Shown here: positions 1 to 6,781 of the stretch, in pieces
Layout: every line of letters begins with the position of its first letter
Position numbering within the stretch: position 1 is the stretch's first letter
Origin: BAIKAL-G1 sp943369525
Lineage (GTDB): Bacteria > Cyanobacteriota > Cyanobacteriia > PCC-6307 > Cyanobiaceae
Length of the DNA stretch: 34,783 bases
Reading direction: 5' to 3'
Assembly: GCA_943369525.1 (NCBI GenBank)
Contig: CALRNL020000015.1
Span: forward strand, 1 to 34,783
Notes under the pieces: generated by a model
What the model saw: the letters and a program-made list of their open reading frames with translations, nothing else
What the model was told of the DNA's origin: nothing
Database searches by the model: none
Position numbers and translations under genes: made by a program

Positions 1-45
1 GGTTTGCTCCGGCTGCCAGGGGCGGAAGGATTTGGGCTTCTGCAT
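1..45 (-). CDS. Transposase, first 15 codons only (runs off the left edge)
   Basis: Read on the minus strand, an ATG at 45 opens MQKPKSFRPWQPEQT and continues past the window edge. An N-terminus with FRPW followed by P-x-Q-T is typical of DDE transposases of the IS1182-like group, which usually continue with a leucine/proline-rich stretch and a WLPEDHL-type motif; that part lies outside the window. If this is right, the insertion sequence's outer end lies a little to the right, within roughly 50-150. An imperfectly spaced inverted repeat (59-67 with 83-91, GCCCAGATC/GATCTGGGC) sits directly upstream of the start. Only 15 residues can be seen, so the family is inferred from this short motif and the gene may be intact or broken. 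Confidence 0.55.
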   Translation of the reverse strand, partial: MQKPKSFRPWQPEQT

Positions 46-58
46 GGCCCATTCTATC

Positions 59-91
59 GCCCAGATCCATTGCAGTCACTGTGATCTGGGC
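59..91. repeat. Inverted repeat upstream of the transposase start
   Basis: Perfect 9-base arms GCCCAGATC (59-67) and GATCTGGGC (83-91) are separated by 15 bases. The repeat lies just upstream of the minus-strand transposase start. It could be a hairpin protecting the insertion sequence from read-through transcription, or part of its terminal region. Confidence 0.45.
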
Positions 92-353
92 AGATTTAAG
101 GTCGTCTGTGGAGAACTGGAGAGCTGTTCTATGCGCAACAGGCTCCTAGTCGGACAGAGTAGGAAGCGTTACTGCCCCAGGGCGTGGTGCCGCTAGCCGA
201 GAAGCGGAATCTGCATTGATAGTCCATGCCGCCATGGCTGGGGAAAGGCTTGGGGTGCGAGGGGGCAGCAGAGGGCGATGGGTCCATGGACCAGGGAGGC
301 GGTCAGGAGATTGGAGCCTCAGGGGGGGATGCCTCCTGCCTGGCAGGAGAGCG

Positions 354-608
354 CTAAACCTTGCGCGGGATGCCACCAAGATTGGACCCAGTTCCTTTAT
401 AAAAAAGTTGCTCTTCAAGCAAAAAAGAAGCCAAATTGGAGAGGGAGCGGCCCTGGTAGTCGCTGGCTTGCACTAGCGCCTCGTAGAGGCCATAGGGAAT
501 CGTGATGCTGATGCGCTGGGGTTTACGGATGAGATGGCCAAGGCGATCGAGGGGGCCATTGCCATTCGCGGTGGGGCTTGAGCCGCCCTTGCCAAAAGTT
601 GATGACAT
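354..608 (-). CDS. Ribbon-helix-helix (CopG-like) small protein, copy 1
   Basis: An 84-residue protein starting at an ATG at 608. Residues about 30-66 fit a ribbon-helix-helix fold: a beta strand (RISITIP), a first helix (YEALVQASDYQG) and a second helix after the turn (RSLSNLASFLLE). Such proteins bind DNA as dimers through the strand and act as transcriptional repressors or antitoxins. The protein is clearly paralogous to the one encoded at 5682-5894, sharing the KxPxRISITIP and GRSLSNLAxxLLE blocks. No toxin-like partner is visible next to it, so a solitary regulator is the simpler reading. It lies between the transposase edge and a gene-poor stretch. The glycine/serine-rich N-terminus and basic C-terminus look unstructured. 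The fold is well supported; the target is unknown. Confidence 0.7.
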   Translation of the reverse strand: MSSTFGKGGSSPTANGNGPLDRLGHLIRKPQRISITIPYGLYEALVQASDYQGRSLSNLASFLLEEQLFYKGTGSNLGGIPRKV

Positions 609-666
609 TCCAGCTGGATTAATTGCGAAATAGCAATCTAGCGGCCATCAGCCATCTCCCACCTAG

Positions 667-694
667 TCCCCAAATGGGACTCCCCATTTGGGGA
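667..694. repeat. Perfect 12-base inverted repeat
   Basis: Arms TCCCCAAATGGG (667-678) and CCCATTTGGGGA (683-694) are exact reverse complements with a 4-base loop, ACTC. No T-tract follows on either strand, so it is not a typical terminator. A shorter palindrome of the same style, CCCCAATTGGGG, occurs at 1206-1217. This suggests a small dispersed palindromic element or an operator family. Confidence 0.7.
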
Positions 695-944
695 CAAACT
701 TGGAAAAATCAAGTCAGCAGAGGGGCTCCCGGCCTTAGAAGCTCTAGACAAACATTTATGCAACCCATGCATCAGCAGGCAAATGTCCTGCGCCACAGGG
801 ACTCCGAAGCGCCGATGCAATCATTGCAAGAAAAAGAATCTCGCTTAAATGCAGCACATAGACAGCGCTAAGCTTCGCCCACGGGGCTGGCCGGAGCGGA
901 GATGCGGGGGCTAACGCATGGCAACGCAGCAGGCCGCACCAGCC

Positions 945-1157
945 CTAGGACAAGGAGATACCTAAAAAATGGCCCAGGGCCCCAAGAGCGTTAAGGGCAA
1001 TCACCAGGCCAACGGACCAGAGCAGGGCCACCACCTATCCCCGGCGCCCCTGGTCTTCTGCACCCTTCCACATGGCTCCGTAGATCGTAAGCGTGACAAA
1101 CAGGAGCAGGCTCTCCAGGGGCAAAAGCCATAGGGAAGGCAGCAATGGAACGGCTCA
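945..1157 (-). pseudogene. Remnant of a small multi-helix membrane protein
   Basis: On the minus strand one frame reads as a hydrophobic protein: after a TGA at 1157-1155 it gives PLLPSLWLLPLESLLLFV, then IYGAMWKGAEDQGRRG, an in-frame TAG at 1037-1035, and then VVALLWSVGLVIALNALG with the final stop at 947-945. The two hydrophobic stretches, the charged connecting loop and the shared frame on both sides of the TAG are what a two-helix membrane protein interrupted by a nonsense mutation would show. No good start codon is visible upstream of the first helix. The original protein is not recognised. A pair of very short genes is possible but less likely. Confidence 0.5.
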
Positions 1158-1205
1158 TTCAATTTCACCAACCAATTCAAAGATCTAGAACGCCCGCAGG
1201 GAAAC

Positions 1206-1217
1206 CCCCAATTGGGG
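1206..1217. repeat. Palindrome CCCCAATTGGGG
   Basis: A perfect 12-base palindrome, similar in sequence to the arms of the inverted repeat at 667-694. It lies just upstream of the membrane-protein remnant (minus strand), where an operator or a repeated palindromic element could sit. Function unknown. Confidence 0.5.
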
Positions 1218-2006
1218 AGTGGGCCCACAGCGGAGCCGACAGGAACCCAATGCCCACGCATCCAAAGCCACCCATAGCCGACTAGCCAAGCAAGCGAGCG
1301 AGCCAAGGCCAATGGGGCGGATCTGGCACCCCCTATTTCAATAGATAATGCCCCCCGGCTAGGCCCATAGGGTAGTCATCAGACCCACAGCCGTGATTGG
1401 GGGAGGAGCCCTCCCCAACGCTTGACGACCGATGCTCGAACGGCCCCTAGCGAACCCCAATCCCGAAATGGGGACTGGCCACAGGGATTGGGCCTACAGG
1501 AGTGTTAACCCAGGGATTGGAATGCGTGGTTATGGAAAAAGGTTGAAAATGTCCTTGGCCCCGCCTATTTGGCCGATGCCAATCGGCCACACAAAGCAAC
1601 CGCCAGCTCAAACTATCGGGCTGTGAGTTGGCTTCAAGCCAAAGGCCAATGGAAGGCCCAGCTGCATTGACGAAGCAAGCGCTATTTCCTGGGCTTGTTT
1701 AATAGCGAGCTGGCAGCAGCCCAAAGCCATAACCGCCATGGGCGCCTGATCCTTGGCCCGCCGGCGCCAATCCATCGGCCAAGCCCTGGGGATTCCAGCC
1801 CCACCCCAGCCCCCTGGCCCCCGTCAAGGCGGCCGCAGCCGCGCCGGCGCAGGCCTGGAGCCAGCCAAGTGAACACGAGATTGGTTCCATACCAGTGACC
1901 CCTACAGGCGAGGGGGACAGCCTTAGGCCAGGCATTCAGGCAATGGGATGGGCGGCTAGGGGCTAGGGGTTAGGCCCCCAGCCCCCAGCCCGCGGGCCGC
2001 GGGCAT

Positions 2007-2837
2007 TCAGCCAAGCGAGGACTGCCGAACGCGCTGTCTCAAGCGCCGGGACCAGCCAAAGGCGGCACCAGCTCCGAGCAGGGGCAAGGGACCGGGAACC
2101 TCGCTGCCCGGAGCATCGAGAACCCAATACCAATACTTGGTATCGGCATCCAATTTGTTTTCGGCACTATTTTCCCACTTCTTCGACCTACTATTATAGT
2201 AGACAACTTCGGCATTAAGCGAAACCTTTCTGGGCTTAACGTCGATGTCCCACAGGAAGTAAGGACTAAAATTGGACTGGTTGGGATTGTTGCCGATCTT
2301 CTCATTGACCAGCATCTTCAAGCCATCGTCATTCCAGTTCAGCCGAGTTGTATCGAGCGGATCGGGGGTGGCCGCATCGGGAATATCCCAATAGCCATTT
2401 TTGATGAGGGAATCGGCAAAATTGACGGCGACACTATTTCCAGGCGCCTGATACCAAGGCTGGAGGGTCAAGTCAGGAAAATTCAGGTCAATCGTCGGGT
2501 CGGGGATCACCTCGGGAGGCACGGGCTGCCCTGATTGGCTCGCCGACATGTAGACGGCACAAATCGGAGTCTGCTTACCGGCAAAAGCTGGTGGCTTTGT
2601 GGGTGTTACCCAAACCGGCGTCTGGGGGATCGCGATCGGGCCTGGCGGGACCGTGGGCAGGAAGGGCGATGGATAGGCCGGCTGGGTGGAACCAAGCACC
2701 GGGCAAACACCGCTAAATTCGGCAGCCCGAGCAGGATTGGTAGCGGCAATCCCAAGGGCACCCAGTGCTGCAGCACCGAGCAAGGAGGCGGCAGCCAATC
2801 GGCTGGCAACCACAAATGGTCGCAAGAGGCTTGACAT
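2007..2837 (-). CDS. Secreted protein with cyanobacterial PEP-CTERM-like sorting tail
   Basis: I take the ATG at 2837, giving 276 residues; the frame also allows a TTG three codons earlier. The N-terminus is a signal peptide: basic start, an alanine/leucine-rich core, and likely cleavage after NPARA before AEFSG. The mature region is proline-rich with a conserved block ending in KYWYWVLD. The C-terminus, VPGPLPLLGAGAAFGWSRRL, then arginine/glutamine, matches the cyanobacterial variant of the PEP-CTERM sorting signal: a proline motif, a short hydrophobic helix and an arginine cluster. Such proteins are thought to be handled by an exosortase and exported or anchored at the cell surface. No exosortase gene is in the window. 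The next gene upstream (3093-3761) is a damaged paralogue. The enzymatic or structural role is unknown. Confidence 0.75.
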   Translation of the reverse strand: MSSLLRPFVVASRLAAASLLGAAALGALGIAATNPARAAEFSGVCPVLGSTQPAYPSPFLPTVPPGPIAIPQTPVWVTPTKPPAFAGKQTPICAVYMSASQSGQPVPPEVIPDPTIDLNFPDLTLQPWYQAPGNSVAVNFADSLIKNGYWDIPDAATPDPLDTTRLNWNDDGLKMLVNEKIGNNPNQSNFSPYFLWDIDVKPRKVSLNAEVVYYNSRSKKWENSAENKLDADTKYWYWVLDAPGSEVPGPLPLLGAGAAFGWSRRLRQRVRQSSLG

Positions 2838-2905
2838 TGCGGGCAAGAACAGCGATGGACTTGGAATTAAACCTGAGACGCTGCAGGCTCAACCCAACCA
2901 TAATT

Positions 2906-2911
2906 ACTATA
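2906..2911 (-). promoter_or_regulatory. Possible -10 element for the PEP-CTERM-like gene
   Basis: On the minus strand an AT-rich stretch, unusual in this GC-rich window, contains TATAGT about 70 bases upstream of the ATG at 2837. No convincing -35 hexamer is seen at the right distance, so this is a weak call. Confidence 0.3.
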
Positions 2912-3092
2912 TTCTTTGGGTCATAATTTAAATGGCTCCAATCTGCTGCAGGAAAGCCGCAGCAATGGGGGCAACCATGCTGGATTGATTACTTACCCAG
3001 CAATCAAATCGGAACTATCCCAGTCAGCAAGCTCAAGAACAGCTGAGCCGGCAAAGGGGGCCCTGGCGTCCACGCTGACGCAGGCGCCGGAC

Positions 3093-3761
3093 CTAGCCCA
3101 ACGCCCCGCCAGCGCCAAAAAGCGGCAGGGGGCCTGGGGCACCAGTGATGGCAGGAACATCGAGAACCCAATACCAATACTTTTCGTCTGGATCCAATGA
3201 TTTGACGGTGCCATCTTGCCATTTCTTGAATTTATGATGGCAATAGTTGACCTCCCAACTCAAGGAAACATGCCGGCGCTTTTGTTCACTATCCCACAGA
3301 ACGCAGGGGCTGAAACCAGCCTGGTTCCCACTCGCTCCGATCTTCTCGTTAACGAGCATCTTTTGACCAGCAGACCACCGGCTCAGCTGGGTCCGATCGG
3401 TTGGTTCAGGCGTCTGGCCATTGGGGAGGTCCCCATCACCATGGCTGCTTAAGCTGGTGGCCCAATCCGCAGATCGGGCTTGGCAGGCCAGCCCTTCTGG
3501 CGACTGCTCTGTTGCTAGCCAAACCAGAGCTTGGGGGCTGGCCGTCGAGCCACGGAAGCCAACAGGCAGCAATAGCGAGGGAAAGGCCGGCTGGGTGGAA
3601 CCCAGCTGCGGCCAAACGCCGCTGAATTCGGCAGCGCGGCCAGGATGGGAGGCGCTAAGCCCAAGTAGCGCCAGGGCGAGGGCAGCGAAGAAGGGGGTGA
3701 GGACAGGCTGATTGGCAACAATGAAAGGTTGCGATACTATTAACAGGGGAAAGTACGGCAA
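3093..3761 (-). pseudogene. Damaged tandem paralogue of the PEP-CTERM-like protein
   Basis: A 222-codon frame paralogous to the gene at 2007-2837. It shares AAEFSGVxPxLGSTQPAxPS, a KMLVNEKIG block, a SPxxLWD block, KKW and KYWYWVLD. Three defects are visible. There is no ATG: the only upstream start is a TTG at 3761. About 45 residues of the central region are missing. The sorting tail is cut by a stop: the frame reads PGPLPLFGAGGALG and then TAG (3095-3093), where the sister gene has TGG of FGWSRRLRQR. Beyond the stop the same frame continues with VRRLRQRGRQG to a TGA at 3035-3033, so the arginine-rich end is still there but untranslated. If it is expressed, the product would keep its signal peptide but lose the membrane-helix end and arginine cluster. 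Confidence 0.65.
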
Positions 3762-3806
3762 TTAAATGGGCATCAAGCTAAGGGCCTCCCAGCTTAAATA
3801 CACCGC

Positions 3807-3929
3807 TTAAACCCTATTTCCAGGAAGAAACTGGACTGGCGCCCTTGCGCCGCACTCAAGCTGCAGAAGCGATGCCAGCTGCCGTGGATCGATGGCCCTA
3901 GGGCCCTTAGAACCAACGCTCCAACCCAC
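3807..3929 (-). other. Possible short gene or gene remnant (40 codons)
   Basis: Downstream of the rhomboid gene one minus-strand frame reads with protein-like character. A GTG at 3929 would give 40 residues containing GPRAIDPRQLASLLQLE and ending at a TAA at 3809-3807. Upstream of the GTG the frame stays open for about 13 codons (WLLGVGLWWDPS) to a TAA, hinting at a lost hydrophobic start. No ribosome binding site is evident and the protein is not recognised. It may be a remnant rather than a gene. Confidence 0.25.
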
Positions 3930-3987
3930 GGACGGGTCCCACCACAGGCCAACGCCCAGCAGCCAGGATTACAAGGGAGCAGGGTTT

Positions 3988-4629
3988 CTAGGGCCGCTGC
4001 ACGGCCCAGGCGGCCAGCAAGCCACCCGCGAAACCGGTCGCATGGCCAATCCAGCTGACCCCCGCTGGACTGAGAAAAGGAATCAGGGCGGGCAACAGGC
4101 CGCCATAGAAGAGCAGGCACAGGAGCGATAGCAGCAACGACAGGGGCCGCTTCTCCAACCAACCAATCCAGAGGAGATAGCCCAGCAGCCCGTAAATCAC
4201 CCCCGAGAGCCCATGGCTTCCCCCCGGCCAGAACAACCACACCGGAATCGAGAGCAGCCAAACGCCAATCCAAACGGCAAGGTAATCCCGGCCCCCCTTG
4301 AGCAACACCAGCCAGGAGAGGGGCAAAAACCAAAGGGAGTTGCTGATCAGGTGGCCAAAGCCGCCATGGCTGAAGGGGGCTGTGAACAGGCCCCACAGCG
4401 GCCCCCCCTGCACTAGGGGCAGGTTCCAGCGCCCCCGGAACAGGAGTTGGTCCAGCACTTCCTGCAGCCAAGCAAGGGAGAGGATCGCCACCGGCAACAG
4501 GGCCTTGGCCTTGAGGCGCTGCAGCCAGCCGAGGCCGCCTGAAGGAAGGGATTCTTGCGCCATCTCGACCAGCCCATGAACCAAGGGGCCGCCATCCTGG
4601 CAAGGTTTCCCCTGGGAGCTGCTGGCCAT
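3988..4629 (-). CDS. Rhomboid-family intramembrane serine protease
   Basis: With the ATG at 4629 the protein has 213 residues and several membrane helices. The rhomboid hallmarks are present: HGGFGHLISNSLWF (88-101) corresponds to the conserved helix-2 histidine/asparagine motif, HGLSG (139-143) carries the catalytic Ser142, and GHATGFAGG (195-203) carries the catalytic His196. Rhomboids cut transmembrane segments of other membrane proteins within the lipid bilayer. The frame stays open upstream into the divergent dehydrogenase gene, but the family alignment starts after the soluble stretch, so 4629 is preferred. It is divergent from the 2-hydroxyacid dehydrogenase, with about 120 bases between the two preferred starts. 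The substrate cannot be inferred. Confidence 0.88.
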   Translation of the reverse strand: MASSSQGKPCQDGGPLVHGLVEMAQESLPSGGLGWLQRLKAKALLPVAILSLAWLQEVLDQLLFRGRWNLPLVQGGPLWGLFTAPFSHGGFGHLISNSLWFLPLSWLVLLKGGRDYLAVWIGVWLLSIPVWLFWPGGSHGLSGVIYGLLGYLLWIGWLEKRPLSLLLSLLCLLFYGGLLPALIPFLSPAGVSWIGHATGFAGGLLAAWAVQRP

Positions 4630-4750
4630 CGGCTTGCCCCAGGGGCCAAGGCCGGCTCCACCGTGCGGACCGCCCACCACCCCCTGCACTAGCGAAACCA
4701 CCCGATTGTTCCCGTTGCCCGTGGCTACCCCCCCGAACCGGCCGAGAGCC

Positions 4751-5662
4751 GTGTTTCTCGATGCCCTCAGCCTGGGGCCGGTGGACCTGGATCCCCTGCG
4801 GCGATGGGTGGGGCTGACCTGTTGGCCCAGCACGAATCCACACCAACGGCTGGAGCGACTCCAGGGGGCCGAGGTGGTGATCACCAACAAAATTCCACTG
4901 GATGGCCCCCTGCTGGCCTCCTTGCCGAGGCTACGGCTGGTCTGCACCGCCAGCACCGGCACGGACCAGGTGGATGGCCAGGTTTGCGCCGAACGGGGTA
5001 TCGCCCTTCGCAACGCCGGCGCCTACAGCCAGCCCTCGGTGGTGCAGGTGACCTGGGCCCTGATCCTGGAGCTGCGCTGCCAATTACGGGAGCGGCGCCG
5101 CCAGCTGGAAGCGGGGGACTGGCAACGCAGCCCGGTGTTCTCCCTGGTGCTGCCGGAATTCGATGAATTGGCCGGTCAACACCTCACTGTGGTGGGGGCC
5201 GGCGATATCGGCCAGGGGGTGGCCCGCATCGGCGCTGCCTTTGGCATGGAAACCAGCTTGATCACGAGCAAAAGCAGCCCTGAGGACCTAGAGAAGGCCC
5301 TGCGCAAAGCCGATGTGGTGAGCCTGCATGCGCCCCTCACCCCGAGGACCCGGGGCATGGTCAATGGCACCAGCTTGAACTGGCTCAAACCAAGCGCCCT
5401 GCTGATCAACATGGCCCGGGGGGCCCTAGTTGAGACGGACGCCCTAGTGGCGGCCCTGGAGGCTGGGCGCCTGGCCGGGGCCGCCCTCGATGTGTTGGTG
5501 AATGAGCCCCCCGGAGCGGAACTGGACAGGCTGGTGGATATGCCCAACCTGATTCTCACGCCCCACATGGCCTGGAGTTCGCGCCAGGCCCGGCGCAGGC
5601 TGGTGGAAACGATCGCCGCCCATCTTCAGGACTTTGTGCAGGGTCCCTGGGGGGGCGCATGA
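4751..5662 (+). CDS. D-isomer-specific 2-hydroxyacid dehydrogenase
   Basis: The family-like part begins at the GTG at 4751 (VFLDALSLG), giving 303 residues. An in-frame ATG at 4634 and a GTG at 4721 would add 39 or 10 proline-rich residues; 4634 would leave only 4 bases to the divergent rhomboid start. Evidence for the family: a Rossmann GAGDIG at 149-154, and the catalytic set Arg223 (NMARGAL), Glu252 (LVNEPP) and His272 (TPHMAW). The family reduces 2-oxoacids with NAD(P)H; plausible substrates in a photosynthetic cell are hydroxypyruvate or glyoxylate in photorespiration, but the sequence does not settle this. It stands alone, converging with the RHH gene 19 bases downstream. Confidence 0.85.
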   Translation: MFLDALSLGPVDLDPLRRWVGLTCWPSTNPHQRLERLQGAEVVITNKIPLDGPLLASLPRLRLVCTASTGTDQVDGQVCAERGIALRNAGAYSQPSVVQVTWALILELRCQLRERRRQLEAGDWQRSPVFSLVLPEFDELAGQHLTVVGAGDIGQGVARIGAAFGMETSLITSKSSPEDLEKALRKADVVSLHAPLTPRTRGMVNGTSLNWLKPSALLINMARGALVETDALVAALEAGRLAGAALDVLVNEPPGAELDRLVDMPNLILTPHMAWSSRQARRRLVETIAAHLQDFVQGPWGGA

Positions 5663-5681
5663 GCCCAGGGGCGAGTCCGGG

Positions 5682-5894
5682 CTAGGCGCCATGGGAACCG
5701 TTGGAGCCGTTGGAGCCACTGATCGACGATTCCAACAAGTAGGCCGCCAGGTTGCTCAATGAGCGGCCCTCCAAATCACTACGCTCCAGCAGCAGCCGAT
5801 GGATCTCGTTGGGAATGGTGATCGAGATACGCTTCGGCGTCTTGAAAATAGCGTTCATGGAGGAGTGGGCCACTTGGCCGTACTCAGACTTCAT
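5682..5894 (-). CDS. Ribbon-helix-helix (CopG-like) small protein, copy 2
   Basis: I choose the ATG at 5894 (70 residues); a longer version from 5984 and a shorter one from an ATG at 5858 are possible. The core reads KRISITIPNEIHRLLLERSD followed by GRSLSNLAAYLLE, the same strand-helix-helix pattern as the protein at 354-608. The C-terminus is a short serine/glycine/asparagine repeat (SGSNGSNGSHG), probably disordered. Proteins of this type are dimeric DNA-binding repressors. No toxin partner is adjacent: the gene converges with the dehydrogenase and has about 0.9 kb of gene-poor DNA upstream. Both copies are presumably solitary regulators related by duplication. Confidence 0.7.
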   Translation of the reverse strand: MKSEYGQVAHSSMNAIFKTPKRISITIPNEIHRLLLERSDLEGRSLSNLAAYLLESSISGSNGSNGSHGA

Positions 5895-6781
5895 GGGAAA
5901 GCTGTCGGGAAGACGTAATTCTGACTTATATTCATGCGATAAATAGGACAAAATGCCGGCGTATCCGCGCGCGATCTGCTGCAAACTTCAGCAGCAGTGA
6001 TGCTGACCGCGGAACGGGAGGCCCAAAGGAATGTGATCCGCAACGGTTTGCACTGCGGCCGCGTACCGAAACGAATCAACAGACAACCATCCGCGAAAGC
6101 TCGTAGCAGCTGGGAAGCGCAAACCGCCTAAGCCAATCCCAAGCCCAGGCACTAGCCCAAGGCGAGTAATCGACCAATGACCTGGCACCATCCAACCCTT
6201 GGCCGCAAACTCAAGGGAAGTAAAATGTGCTATCCCCTGGCAGGAACGGTCTTCGAGCCCAACCACCCTAACTTGCCACAAGGCCTAAAGCGGGATTGCC
6301 GCAAAATCGGAGCAGAAGAGGGGCAAGGCTAGGCCAATCAATCCAAAAAAATGATCCCCGAAGGGAAGCAGACAAACAAATAGAAGATCACCGCAATCCC
6401 AAGTCGACAAGGCCCTTAAGACTGAATACCTTATTGTCTTGGCAAAAATCATATGAGCATGGTTAATCAAACTGCGCCCATGATCTGATCAGGCTCCAGA
6501 AAAGGAGACCAGAAGCAGCATCGCTGATTTGGAACAGGCAAAACCCTGACCCAAGGAGACAGGACATCGAAGCTGGATCTCGTGTCGAATGCCGTGAAAA
6601 GGCGCGTAAACCGGTGGCAGAGGCGCTAGGGCGGGATAACTCACCAGGGCCTTAGTTGCCGCCAGGGGGAAAGGGGCTATGATGACGCTAATCCGCACCA
6701 TCATGCGGCAGTCAAAACCAAAAAGCCAAGGCCACAAGCCTGCTTAAAGGCACTCAAAAAAAATTCAACTAATAACTAGCC
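5895..6781. other. Gene-poor stretch upstream of the amylase
   Basis: About 890 bases without a recognisable gene on either strand. Short frames exist, including a hydrophobic minus-strand frame at 6285-6470, but none shows a domain or a clear translation start. The base composition is less GC-rich than in the core genes further right. The amylase promoter presumably lies near the right end, where the DNA is AT-rich (6750-6780), but I cannot point to convincing hexamers. Confidence 0.4.

Larger units (their letters stand above)
609..2006. other. Gene-poor, decayed region
   Basis: About 1.4 kb in which I recognise no intact gene. It contains a broken membrane-protein remnant on the minus strand (945-1157) and several palindromes built on CCCCAAWTGGGG-like arms (667-694, 1206-1217, and a looser pair around 1447-1465). 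There is also a TGGCCGAT/ATCGGCCA inverted repeat near 1571-1590. The open frames here have biased compositions and no recognisable domain. Together with the transposase at the left edge this looks like a site of past insertion and decay. Confidence 0.5.

Noticed and set aside
3794..4846. A 350-codon minus-strand open frame overlapping the rhomboid gene
   Set aside because: It is a different frame from the rhomboid. Its product is low-complexity with no domain, while the rhomboid frame has helices and catalytic motifs.
6285..6470. A hydrophobic 61-codon minus-strand open frame in the gene-poor stretch
   Set aside because: No convincing start signal or family, and there are no neighbours to support it. 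It could be a remnant, but I cannot show it.
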